A stretch of 40,367 bases of DNA from an uncultured Prevotella sp. (GTDB lineage: Bacteria > Bacteroidota > Bacteroidia > Bacteroidales > Bacteroidaceae). The DNA lies in the NCBI GenBank assembly GCA_905236455.1, contig CAJOPT010000099.1:1-40367 (forward strand), given 5' to 3'. The notes under the pieces were generated by a model. The model saw only the letters and a list, made by a program, of their open reading frames with translations, was not told the origin of the DNA and did no database searches. How positions within the stretch are numbered: the first letter of the stretch is position 1; every line of letters begins with the position of its first letter. Shown here piece by piece: positions 17,798 to 26,275 of this stretch. Both the position numbers and the translations under genes were made by a program.

Positions 17798-18883
17798 ATG
17801 AGTAAAAACATCGCTTTAATAACAGGTATTACTGGTCAGGACGGTTCTTATCTGGCAGAGTTCCTTATAAAAAAAGGGTATGAGGTACATGGCTTATTGC
17901 GTCGTTCTTCTTCATTTAACACAGGTCGTATAGAACATCTATATTTGGATGAGTGGGTACGCGACATGAAGAAGCAACGTCTGGTAAATCTTCATTGGGC
18001 AGATATGACCGACTCTTCATCATTAATACGTATTATAGGAGAGGTTAAGCCTACAGAGATATACAATCTTGCTGCACAGAGCCATGTTAAGGTATCTTTT
18101 GATGTTCCAGAATATACTGCCGATACAGATGCTGTTGGTGTCCTTCGCTTGCTTGAGGCTGTACGTATTTGCGGATTAGAGAAGTACTGTAAGATTTATC
18201 AGGCATCGACTTCAGAGTTGTATGGTAAGGTTCAGGAGGTTCCGCAGAAAGAGACCACACCGTTTTATCCCCGAAGCCCTTATGCTGTTGCCAAGATGTA
18301 TGGTTTCTGGATTATGAAAAACTATCGTGAGTCATATGGCATGTACTGCTGCAATGGTATACTCTTTAATCATGAGAGTGAGCGTCGTGGTGAGACTTTT
18401 GTAACACGTAAGATTACCCTTGCTGCTGCGCGTATTGCTCAGGGATTCCAGGATAAGCTATATCTCGGTAATCTGAATTCTCTTCGCGATTGGGGATATG
18501 CAAAGGATTATATTGAATGTATGTGGCTTATTTTGCAACAGCCAGAGCCAGATGATTTCGTTATAGCTACAGGAGAATATCATACTGTACGTGAGTTTGC
18601 TACATTGGCATTCCATCACGTTGGTATTGAACTTGAATGGAGTGGTGAGGGTGTTGAGGAAAAGGGTATTGACAAGGCAACAGGAAAAGTTCTTGTAGAA
18701 GTAGATCCAAAATATTTCCGTCCTGCTGAGGTTGAGCAGCTTCTCGGTGACCCGACGAAAGCAAAAGAGAAATTAGGATGGAATCCTCGCAAGACCACGT
18801 TTCCAGAACTTGTCAAGATAATGATAGACCATGATATGCGGTTCGTGAAGAAACTTTATCTGAAATCTCAAATTACAGAATAA
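17798..18883 (+). CDS. gmd: GDP-mannose 4,6-dehydratase
   Basis: This 361-residue short-chain dehydrogenase begins with the NADP-binding [12 protein letters not shown] motif (Gly10, Gly13, Gly16). The catalytic residues match Gmd: Thr138 and Glu140 in STSELYG, and Tyr162/Lys166 in SPYAVAK. Other Gmd marks are [25 protein letters not shown] and [18 protein letters not shown]. It converts GDP-mannose to GDP-4-keto-6-deoxymannose. The stop codon overlaps the start of fcl by one base (TAATG), which indicates translational coupling to the next enzyme of the pathway. Confidence 0.97.
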   Translation: MSKNIALITGITGQDGSYLAEFLIKKGYEVHGLLRRSSSFNTGRIEHLYLDEWVRDMKKQRLVNLHWADMTDSSSLIRIIGEVKPTEIYNLAAQSHVKVSFDVPEYTADTDAVGVLRLLEAVRICGLEKYCKIYQASTSELYGKVQEVPQKETTPFYPRSPYAVAKMYGFWIMKNYRESYGMYCCNGILFNHESERRGETFVTRKITLAAARIAQGFQDKLYLGNLNSLRDWGYAKDYIECMWLILQQPEPDDFVIATGEYHTVREFATLAFHHVGIELEWSGEGVEEKGIDKATGKVLVEVDPKYFRPAEVEQLLGDPTKAKEKLGWNPRKTTFPELVKIMIDHDMRFVKKLYLKSQITE

Positions 18884-20052
18884 TGTTAAGTAAGAACAGT
18901 AAGATATATGTAGCGGGGCATCACGGACTTGTGGGTTCCGCTATTTGGAATAATCTGCTTCAACGTGGGTATTCTAACCTTGTAGGAAGAAGTCATAAGG
19001 AGTTGGATCTTACCGATCAGAATGCGGTTGAAAAATTCTTTGATGAAGAGCAACCTGACGCGGTTGTTCTCGCAGCAGCTTTTGTCGGTGGTATTATGGC
19101 CAATTCGCTATATCGTGCTGATTTCATTATGCAAAATATGAAGATGCAGTGCAACGTTATCTCCAACGCCTATTCTCATGGAGTAAAGAAACTGCTTTTT
19201 CTCGGTTCCACTTGCATTTATCCCAAGAATGCTCCTCAGCCAATGAAGGAAGACGCATTGCTTACTTCTCCTTTGGAGTACACTAATGAAGAGTATGCAA
19301 TTGCAAAGATTGCAGGGTTGAAAATGTGTGAGAGCTATAATCTTCAATATGGCACTAATTATATTGCTGTAATGCCAACAAACCTTTATGGTCCAAACGA
19401 TAATTTCCATTTGGAGAATTCTCATGTAATGCCAGCTATGATGCGTAAGGTTTATCTTGCGAAGCTAATCAATGAAGGCAACTGGGATGCAATACGAAAG
19501 GACATGGGCAAACGTCCTGTGGAAGGTGTCGATGGAAAGGCTCAGAATGATGTTATATTGTCTGTACTTGAGAAATATGGCATATATAATAATAAAGTAG
19601 TGTTATGGGGTACTGGCACACCTCTCCGGGAGTTCCTTTGGAGCGAGGATATGGCTGATGCCAGTGTACATGTACTGCTCAATGTTAATTTCAGTGATAT
19701 TATCGGCATAGAGAAATACTCATCTGTTCACTATGGAGCCAGTGCTTCAGGGGCCGTTGACCGGAATAACTCAGAAGGTAGGGGAGGAGCCATTCCTTCA
19801 CTGGGAGAGATTCGTAACTGTCATATCAACGTGGGTACTGGTAAGGAGCTAACTATACGTGCATTATCGGAACTTGTCGTGAAAGCAGTCGGGTTTCATG
19901 GGGAAGTGCTATTCGATGCGACAAAACCAGATGGAACACCCCGTAAGCTTATTGATGTAACAAAACTACATTCGCTTGGATGGACACATAAAGTAGAAAT
20001 AGAAGATGGTGTTCAACGCCTCTTTGAATGGTATCAGAATACTATAATTTGA
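18883..20052 (+). CDS. fcl: GDP-L-fucose synthase
   Basis: This 389-residue protein has the Rossmann motif GHHGLVGS (residues 12-19) and the catalytic triad Ser109, Tyr138 and Lys142 (GSTCIYP, YAIAK). Family marks such as PTNLYGPNDNF and LWGTGTPLREFLWSEDMADA are present. It epimerises and reduces GDP-4-keto-6-deoxymannose to GDP-L-fucose. It is longer than the roughly 320-residue enterobacterial enzyme because of two insertions, one around residues 205-230 (DMGKRPVEGVDGKA) and one around 275-310 (Ser/Gly-rich, ASASGAVDRNNSEGRGG). GDP-fucose feeds fucosylation of capsule or surface glycoproteins. It ends the operon and converges with the ygiQ-type gene with a 13-base gap. Confidence 0.96.
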   Translation: MLSKNSKIYVAGHHGLVGSAIWNNLLQRGYSNLVGRSHKELDLTDQNAVEKFFDEEQPDAVVLAAAFVGGIMANSLYRADFIMQNMKMQCNVISNAYSHGVKKLLFLGSTCIYPKNAPQPMKEDALLTSPLEYTNEEYAIAKIAGLKMCESYNLQYGTNYIAVMPTNLYGPNDNFHLENSHVMPAMMRKVYLAKLINEGNWDAIRKDMGKRPVEGVDGKAQNDVILSVLEKYGIYNNKVVLWGTGTPLREFLWSEDMADASVHVLLNVNFSDIIGIEKYSSVHYGASASGAVDRNNSEGRGGAIPSLGEIRNCHINVGTGKELTIRALSELVVKAVGFHGEVLFDATKPDGTPRKLIDVTKLHSLGWTHKVEIEDGVQRLFEWYQNTII

Positions 20053-20065
20053 TTATTGTGTTTTG

Positions 20066-21958
20066 TCAAAACCTCTTTCTCCGTTTCTTTTGAGGAGTAC
20101 CTTTATATTGCTCTTTTCCATTTGAGTGATGTTTTGAAGGATGAGGAAATAAAACCGCAATTAGGTCATGTCTTCCAATGCGTATAAGTTCATTCTCAAT
20201 CTTTCTTCTTTCGTCGGGTTTATACCAGAAGAAGAATTGACGTTGTGATAGTTTGTCTTTTGGAGTCTTTGCGCAGTATACAGGTTCCAAGGTATATGGG
20301 TCATATCCTGTATACCATGTCTCGGTACTAACTGTCATTGGAGTAGGGGTGAAGTCTTGTACTTGTTCCAGATGGAAGTCGAGTCGTTTTGTTATGACAG
20401 CCAGTTCTGCCATGTCTTCTTCCCTGCATCCAGGATGTGAGCTGATGAAATAAGGTATCAACTGTTGGTTTAAACCTTCTTCTTTATTTATTCTGTCAAA
20501 GATACGTTTGAACTCCTCAAATTTCTTAAATGAGGGTTTGCGCATTAGATTGAGTACTTTGTCAGAGGTGTGCTCTGGTGCGACCTTAAGTCTACCACTT
20601 ACATGTTTGCAAATAAGCTCTCTTGTATATTGCCTTGCGGCTTCATTTACCTTCTCATCCTTGCTGCGATGTAGGAGAAGGTCATAGCGAACGCCGCTTC
20701 CGATGAAACTTTTTTTGATTTCAGGCAATGCGTCGACGGCATGGTAGATATCCAATAGTTTTGAATGGTCGGTATTAAGGTTTGGACAAATAGCAGGATG
20801 AATGCATGATGGACGTTTGCAATGTTCGCAAGCTTTTTTGTTACGCCCTCCCATTCCATACATATTGGCGGAAGGTCCGCCAAGGTCGGAAAGATACCCT
20901 TTGAAGTCTGGCATCGCAGTAACTTTTTTAATCTCTCTTAAGATATTTTCCTTGGATCGGCATGTTATGAACTTTCCTTGATGAGCAGAAATGGTACAGA
21001 AAGCGCATCCTCCAAAACATCCTCTATGGATATTTATAGAGTGTTTGATCATATCGTATGCCGGTATACGCTTGTTTTTATATTTTGGATGTGGGAGACG
21101 GGTGTATGGCAAATCAAAAGAAGCATCAAGTTCTTCTGTTGTCATGGTGGGATATGGTGGATTTACCACTGCGTATTTTCCATCAACCTGTTGGAGTATA
21201 CGATGTGCATGTAGCTTGTTCGACTCTTCTTCAATATGCCTGAAGTTTTCTGCATGTGCCTTCTTGTTTCGCAAACATTCCTCATGTGAGTGAAGGACAA
21301 TATCATTATCAGTAATACCATTCGGTATATCCTTTTCCAGAGATAAATATACGGTTTGAGGGATATCTCGTATTTCTTTAATCTGTTTTCCCTTTTCCAG
21401 CTCCCTGCAAATAGCAACAATCTGTTTTTCCCCCATGCCATAAATAATGATGTCGGCTCCAGAGTCGCACAATATACACTTGCGAAGAGAATCTTGCCAG
21501 TAATCGTAATGAGAAAGTCGCCGCATCGATGCTTCTATGCCTCCTAACACAACAGGTACATCAGGATAGAGTTTCTTTAGAATTTTTGTATATACAATTG
21601 TTGGGTATTCCGGACGGCAATCGTGACGTCCGTCAGGGCTATAAGCGTCTTCTGAACGAAGCCGTCTGTTGGCAGTGTATTTGTTGACCATGGAATCCAT
21701 GCATCCTGGTGCGATACCAAAGTAAAGCCGTGGCTTACCCAATTTCTTGAAATCACGGAAGTCACCATGCCAGTCTGGTTGCGGTATGATAGCAACTTTG
21801 TAACCGGCAGCTTCCAAGGTACGTCCTATTACAGCCGCTCCAAATGAGGGGTGATCTACATATGCGTCTCCAGAAAAGAGGATAACGTCAAGCTGTTCCC
21901 ATCCTCTCAGCTCTACCTCTTTCTTTGTTGTAGGCAGGAAATCAGTCAGCAGAGGCAT
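20066..21958 (-). CDS. YgiQ-family radical SAM protein
   Basis: This 630-residue protein has the UPF0313/YgiQ layout. An N-terminal B12-binding-like domain contains VILFSGDAYVDHPSFGAAVIGR. The radical SAM core binds a 4Fe-4S cluster through Cys314, Cys318 and Cys321 (CFGGCAFC). A second Cys-containing stretch, CEHCKRPSCIHPAICPN, probably holds another cluster or metal. The C-terminal part contains LKVAPEHTSDKVL and QDFTPTPMT. The reaction of this family is not firmly known. The C-terminus is basic (KKRRKRF). Its start overlaps the stop of the upstream small gene by 17 bases, so the two are translationally linked. Confidence 0.95.
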   Translation of the reverse strand: MPLLTDFLPTTKKEVELRGWEQLDVILFSGDAYVDHPSFGAAVIGRTLEAAGYKVAIIPQPDWHGDFRDFKKLGKPRLYFGIAPGCMDSMVNKYTANRRLRSEDAYSPDGRHDCRPEYPTIVYTKILKKLYPDVPVVLGGIEASMRRLSHYDYWQDSLRKCILCDSGADIIIYGMGEKQIVAICRELEKGKQIKEIRDIPQTVYLSLEKDIPNGITDNDIVLHSHEECLRNKKAHAENFRHIEEESNKLHAHRILQQVDGKYAVVNPPYPTMTTEELDASFDLPYTRLPHPKYKNKRIPAYDMIKHSINIHRGCFGGCAFCTISAHQGKFITCRSKENILREIKKVTAMPDFKGYLSDLGGPSANMYGMGGRNKKACEHCKRPSCIHPAICPNLNTDHSKLLDIYHAVDALPEIKKSFIGSGVRYDLLLHRSKDEKVNEAARQYTRELICKHVSGRLKVAPEHTSDKVLNLMRKPSFKKFEEFKRIFDRINKEEGLNQQLIPYFISSHPGCREEDMAELAVITKRLDFHLEQVQDFTPTPMTVSTETWYTGYDPYTLEPVYCAKTPKDKLSQRQFFFWYKPDERRKIENELIRIGRHDLIAVLFPHPSKHHSNGKEQYKGTPQKKRRKRF

Positions 21959-22262
21959 TTTCTTCTTTGTTTTCTTCTTCCCACTTTACGTATAAAAGAA
22001 TAAGGTTATGCAATCCAATTGCCTTCATGTTTTGATTGTATATCACATCAAGGCACAAATCAAGCAAGTCCTTGTCTTTACCATGTTCAGACTCTAACAA
22101 TGAGCGTATATTAAATTTAAGTTTGTCAAGTACGCTCTCGTCAATAAAGCCGTTGCTGTCAATGAGGTTTTTCAACAAAGCATACTTCTTCAGTGTTGTT
22201 AGGTGCCTCTCACTGATCTCAATAGTTCTCGTTCCAGATGCGTTTGCCTGTATATTATACAT
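21942..22262 (-). CDS. Conserved hypothetical protein (106 residues)
   Basis: I do not recognise this protein. It is predicted to be soluble and mostly helical, with no signal peptide or membrane segment. It has the stretch KYALLKNLIDSNGFIDESVLDKLKFNIRSLLESEHGKD and an acidic C-terminus (KWEEENKEENASAD). The frame runs 17 bases into the ygiQ-type gene, which is a common sign of a real operon partner rather than a chance frame. It follows the amidase/golvesin gene after 57 bases with no clear terminator or promoter between, so it may belong to that longer transcript. Confidence 0.7.
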   Translation of the reverse strand: MYNIQANASGTRTIEISERHLTTLKKYALLKNLIDSNGFIDESVLDKLKFNIRSLLESEHGKDKDLLDLCLDVIYNQNMKAIGLHNLILLYVKWEEENKEENASAD

Positions 22263-22319
22263 GTCGTTTGTTTTTGTTTAATAATTATTTTTATTATTTC
22301 TTGATAGAGTAAATCTTGT

Positions 22320-25229
22320 CTATTCCATTAAAAAGGATAATATGCCACGCATTATGGATGCTCTTGTCTCTGCATCAGTGATGCATTCAAACGGAAATCC
22401 CATGGTAAAACACCGATAATCGTTTCCACTATATGCAACTGCCGCATTTTTCCCATTTCCATATTGCATGGCGCAATATGCGGGCTGGACAGGTTGCAAT
22501 ATGTCTGGTTCGGTGGCAGCATAATGTTCTTCGTTAATATTCTTATAGAACTTGAAACTCGTTCCCAATCCGTTTATAATGTTATTATTGCAATTATAAT
22601 TGTTGCCATTATATCTTATCTTAAATATATTGGCAAGAAAATTCTGTTCATTGCTTTCAGTCATGTCTGCTCCGACGTATGAGCCGCTTACAAATATACG
22701 TCCGTTTGACCGTGTGTAGTTTGTCAATTTCTGGCACATTGTAGGCGAGAATGTCTTGTAGTTCACCAACGAGTGGCCGTCATTTTTCTCTAATCCAAGT
22801 AACAGGTCAACGCAATGGTATTTGTTGAGATTTACTTTTCCGCTCTCCACGGCTTCACTTGAACAGCTGACAATGTTATATCTTTGGGCACTAAGTATGG
22901 CCTCTGCATGTGTCATGACGTAATTGAAATCGTTTCCCGCTATGAACTTGCCCGCTAACTCGTCACCACTGAATCCTAATGCCCCTGGACCTTCTTTTCC
23001 TCTTTGTGATTTTGTGAAGCATTGTTGATAACCTACCCATCCTGCCATTGGACCATAAGTTATTCCTGGATCCCGTTTTAAGTCAAACCCTTGCTGTGTG
23101 GCATTGTTAATGACTAATGGTGATGCCACTCTATGAAAGCCATTGACTATTAGCACTGTTTTCTTGGATTTTGGTTGGCGTACAGCTGTCAGTACCTCTG
23201 TTGGAAAACTCTCTCCTCCACGGTTGCATGCGGTAACGCGGAAATGGTATGGTACGCCTGGGGTCAGCTCAATCGTATAGCTTGATGATTTGACATTAGT
23301 GCCATTGTCGAACCCACTTGTCCCTGTTGCCATGTATACGTTATATGATGTTGCCTTGGCTGTCGACTCTTGTGGGTCATTTACGGCATCCCATTTGAGA
23401 GTTACTTTGTTTTTAGAGGAGAACTCTATACGGAAATTGTTAGGCTGTAAAGGTTGTACGACAAAAGAAATGCCATGTTGGTCGCATACATATCTAAGTA
23501 TGGTCTTATATATAGAGCGTGCCATAGTGAATCTGAAATTAGGGTCGAGACCATAGCGCATGTCAGTGAAGTTCTGGTGAGAAAGGGTCTCTAAAATTGC
23601 AGAAGGAATGGCTGGTCTGCGGGTCTCATTGTAGTTTTGGTCGAATAGAGAGCGCCGTGTCCAATACTTATATTTATATCTGACATCTCTATAGACGCCA
23701 GACAATAATGCGTCTGCGAAATCGCGGGAAGCCATTCTTGAGATACCAGAATTTAGTTTTGTGTTGTTCTCATCATCCTTCGTGGTGCATATAGATAGCG
23801 TTCCAACTATTCCGTCAGATCTGTCAACGCCTGCGTCGCTGTGTACTGCGAGTGACAATTCTATTGGAACTTGTTTTCCTTGGGAGTTGGGTACAAAACA
23901 TGAGCCGCCAGCTATCCAATTGAGCATCAGAGATCGTGAGTTCAAATCATCTTTATAGTCGCTTGTCCCTTCACTGTAACAAACTATTTCTTTCGGTGCT
24001 CCTGCCCATTGTGTGTAATAACGTGCAGCCTCGAGACAACGTGGAAAACCGCTTGTCGAGCCTCCACGCACGATATTTCCCATTCCTCCGCCAAAGCGTA
24101 TGGCATCAGTTGTTACAACTCCGCTATGCTTAGAATGGTTTGTCAGCACAACGCGGTTATAAATGTTACACCCTTCGTCAAAATAGAAACTACCGAGATA
24201 TACCCAGGTACCACCACCCATTTTCTGATTTACCTTAAAAGTGGTTTGCTGCCCTTGATGGTAAATGATATATTCTGCGTCATCAATACTGTTTTCCAAT
24301 GTCTGGTAACTTACATATACTGCATAGCGTCCGGATTTTTCAAATTTTGGCTGGTAGCTAACAGTGCTGTTTCTTTTATCTGATGAAGTGGTCTCGGTCA
24401 TTCTTGCTGTTCCCTGTAAGAAAGGATTCTCACAATCAGCATAGGAGCCGCTGTGCATAGCAAAACCGGTCTGGTTGGTGGTCTTCCAAGAATGCTCTTG
24501 CGTCGTTTCAGTATAAAATGGAGCTTGGTTTGTCGCGTCATTGTCGACAATGTATTCCAACTTCTGCCAGTCTCGTTCACGAGGCGTAAAAATAATCGCT
24601 CCTGCATTCTCAAGCATTGGCATTAGATAAGGAACTACAATGGTTTGCGTGAACAGATCCTCTGTCGTGCCAAAAAGATTGGGACGCTGCCACTTCCACA
24701 TACCTTTACCATTGTCGTAATATCGTCCATGGCTTGCCCAAAGACAGAGGTGCCTATTCTGTAATCCATGAGTGATATCGTTAGGCTTTGACACATTCTT
24801 CACCCATGGAGCTCCTTTGTAGTCTATACTGCCCCATAGTCTTGATTTGTCTACATTGTCAGTTAAACGATTTGGGATTAATTCATTGAGGGTTAGCCCG
24901 TTGGTGTATATTGTAGTGTTGTAAGTGTCGTATGGCTCCGGTACCGTTTTTTGAATCTTGTTATATATTTTTTCAACAATCTTAGGTGAGAAATCTTGCT
25001 GAGCAAAAACCTCGTCAGCAGTAATTGTCAGTGTTCTCGTCGAATCGTTAATGACACACTTGAGCATCCTGGGAGCTCTTTCCAGTTTTGTATCCTGTGC
25101 TTTGTAGTTTTCAAAAAATGCATTTAGTTTTTTCTCTAATTTGGCTCTGTTCTCAGGAGTGCTATTCTGTCCGAACAGGACAGATGGTACTAATAGGATA
25201 AGAGTTAAGCAAAAGAATAATTTTTTCAT
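22320..25229 (-). CDS. Secreted amidase-like protein with golvesin/xanthan-lyase domain and fibronectin III domain
   Basis: This 969-residue protein has a signal peptide (residues 1-20, cleavage near LFGQ). It reads as an amidase_3-type zinc hydrolase split by an inserted domain. The first half holds His167 (ASHGRYY) and LENAGAIIFTPRERD; the second half holds AVHSDAG with His463. Between them (about 290-395) is a golvesin/xanthan-lyase-type carbohydrate-binding domain, with GRYAVYVSYQT, AEYIIYHQG and GTWVYLGSFYF. A fibronectin III domain follows at about 610-700 and a C-terminal domain of unknown function to 969. Such proteins are often labelled xanthan lyase, but the fold suggests peptidoglycan amidase activity or a degenerate relative. 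It follows the acyltransferase gene by two bases, so the two are co-transcribed. Confidence 0.85.
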   Translation of the reverse strand: MKKLFFCLTLILLVPSVLFGQNSTPENRAKLEKKLNAFFENYKAQDTKLERAPRMLKCVINDSTRTLTITADEVFAQQDFSPKIVEKIYNKIQKTVPEPYDTYNTTIYTNGLTLNELIPNRLTDNVDKSRLWGSIDYKGAPWVKNVSKPNDITHGLQNRHLCLWASHGRYYDNGKGMWKWQRPNLFGTTEDLFTQTIVVPYLMPMLENAGAIIFTPRERDWQKLEYIVDNDATNQAPFYTETTQEHSWKTTNQTGFAMHSGSYADCENPFLQGTARMTETTSSDKRNSTVSYQPKFEKSGRYAVYVSYQTLENSIDDAEYIIYHQGQQTTFKVNQKMGGGTWVYLGSFYFDEGCNIYNRVVLTNHSKHSGVVTTDAIRFGGGMGNIVRGGSTSGFPRCLEAARYYTQWAGAPKEIVCYSEGTSDYKDDLNSRSLMLNWIAGGSCFVPNSQGKQVPIELSLAVHSDAGVDRSDGIVGTLSICTTKDDENNTKLNSGISRMASRDFADALLSGVYRDVRYKYKYWTRRSLFDQNYNETRRPAIPSAILETLSHQNFTDMRYGLDPNFRFTMARSIYKTILRYVCDQHGISFVVQPLQPNNFRIEFSSKNKVTLKWDAVNDPQESTAKATSYNVYMATGTSGFDNGTNVKSSSYTIELTPGVPYHFRVTACNRGGESFPTEVLTAVRQPKSKKTVLIVNGFHRVASPLVINNATQQGFDLKRDPGITYGPMAGWVGYQQCFTKSQRGKEGPGALGFSGDELAGKFIAGNDFNYVMTHAEAILSAQRYNIVSCSSEAVESGKVNLNKYHCVDLLLGLEKNDGHSLVNYKTFSPTMCQKLTNYTRSNGRIFVSGSYVGADMTESNEQNFLANIFKIRYNGNNYNCNNNIINGLGTSFKFYKNINEEHYAATEPDILQPVQPAYCAMQYGNGKNAAVAYSGNDYRCFTMGFPFECITDAETRASIMRGILSFLME

Positions 25230-25231
25230 AC

Positions 25232-25786
25232 TTATATGTTTCCTATAGTAAATTGTTCGGGATTTTTTCCTTTGAAATCCTTGAAATACAATTTTATCTC
25301 ACGCATCTCCTTTTCTATGTCACCAGTTGGAACAATACTCTTCGTACATTGAATGATTTTTTTCTGGTAATCTACGCCGTATAGGAGAATTGGTATTTGG
25401 GCTTTATGCGCAATATAATAGAAGCCTTTCTTCCAGTCTGGGTTCTTTGAACGGGTACCCTCGGGAGTGATACATAGTATGAAAGTGTCAGACTTACGAG
25501 CGGTCTCAGCAAGGTTGTCTGTCATACTGGTTTTCTTTGTCCTCCAAACAGGTATGCCTCCCATTCTTCGGAATATAGGTCCAAGTGGCCAGAAGAACCA
25601 TTCTTTCTTCATTAAGAAGTTGGTCTTCAGGTTCTCAGCTCTTGAGTATAATTGTCCTATGGCAAGATCCCAATTACTCGTGTGAGGTGCCAGACAGATA
25701 ATGCATTTGGTAGGGATGTCAACTGTCACTACCTTTTTCCATCCCATCCACTTGTACAATAAATTGCTACAAATGTTATTTGACAT
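25232..25786 (-). CDS. PlsC-type glycerolipid acyltransferase
   Basis: This 184-residue protein has the acyltransferase block I HTSNWD (His35, Asp40; the HX4D motif), the block III-like TPEGTRSKN and a later GFYYIAHKAQIPILLYGVDY segment. Family members transfer a fatty acyl chain to lysophosphatidate or related lipids at the inner membrane. It is shorter than full PlsC (about 240 residues) and resembles the compact PlsC-like proteins common in Bacteroidota, whose substrate is often uncertain. It sits between a small conserved gene (34 bases upstream) and the amidase/golvesin gene (2 bases downstream). Confidence 0.86.
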   Translation of the reverse strand: MSNNICSNLLYKWMGWKKVVTVDIPTKCIICLAPHTSNWDLAIGQLYSRAENLKTNFLMKKEWFFWPLGPIFRRMGGIPVWRTKKTSMTDNLAETARKSDTFILCITPEGTRSKNPDWKKGFYYIAHKAQIPILLYGVDYQKKIIQCTKSIVPTGDIEKEMREIKLYFKDFKGKNPEQFTIGNI

Positions 25787-25820
25787 TTGAATGTTCTTTT
25801 AGAGTTGGACAATAGGGATG

Positions 25821-26096
25821 TCAGGAGATATTAGCTATCTGGTCAATAATCTCATCCGTATGTTTATTGAAACTCTCAATTAAGTTCTTGAAATAGGCCT
25901 TTTGCTTCATTCCTGGCTCTGGATGGGAAATCCTGTTAACATAGTCGTTATGAATAAAAAGGATAGAGGATAAGATGGCTTCAGCATTTTCTTTGGCTTT
26001 CTCACCATTGTATAAGGAAATAGCCAAACATTCTGCAAACAATTCACTGCAAATGAAGTTGATTGATTTCTTTAGAGTTCTTTTATTCGTCATCAT
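25821..26096 (-). CDS. Conserved hypothetical protein (about 91 residues)
   Basis: This is a small, soluble, helical protein with no signal peptide. It contains LKKSINFICSELFAECLAISLY and a conserved-looking RISHPEPGM followed by FNKHTDEIIDQIANIS. I recall similar uncharacterised proteins in other Bacteroidales, but no function. The open frame extends upstream to 26156, but the promoter at 26117-26145 lies inside that extension. The start is therefore one of the tandem ATGs ending at 26096 or 26093. It is the first gene of the minus-strand operon with the acyltransferase and the amidase/golvesin protein. Confidence 0.72.
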   Translation of the reverse strand: MMTNKRTLKKSINFICSELFAECLAISLYNGEKAKENAEAILSSILFIHNDYVNRISHPEPGMKQKAYFKNLIESFNKHTDEIIDQIANIS

Positions 26097-26116
26097 AATA
26101 ATCTGATAATTTTGTT

Positions 26117-26145
26117 CAAAGATAATAAATAATCTGCAAACCAAA
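26117..26145 (-). promoter_or_regulatory. Promoter of the small-protein/acyltransferase/amidase operon
   Basis: On the minus strand TATCTTTG (26124-26117) is an exact TAnnTTTG, with TTTG (26145-26142) 17 bp upstream. The predicted start near 26110 is about 14 nt before the tandem ATGs at 26096/26093, and this decides the start of the first gene. Confidence 0.58.
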
Positions 26146-26218
26146 GAATTAATCATAAAAAAATAGGTAAAATTAAGTTTTTTAGTATTATTTATTTCTG
26201 AATGTCATGGAAAAAATG

Positions 26219-26226
26219 TAATTTTG
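26219..26226 (+). promoter_or_regulatory. -7 element of the PPi-phosphofructokinase gene
   Basis: TAATTTTG matches TAnnTTTG and lies 49 bases before the ATG at 26276. The expected -33 position has only a weak TTCTG. Confidence 0.48.
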
Positions 26227-26275
26227 CAGTTAATTCAAATTTTCAATTATACTATTATCAATAAATATTTCAGTC

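Noticed and set aside
22320..25229. Xanthan lyase function
   Set aside because: Only the golvesin/CBD-like domain supports that label; the rest reads as an amidase-like fold with Fn3.
26097..26156. Upstream start of the 91-residue protein
   Set aside because: The extension contains the predicted promoter; the tandem ATGs at 26096/26093 fit better.
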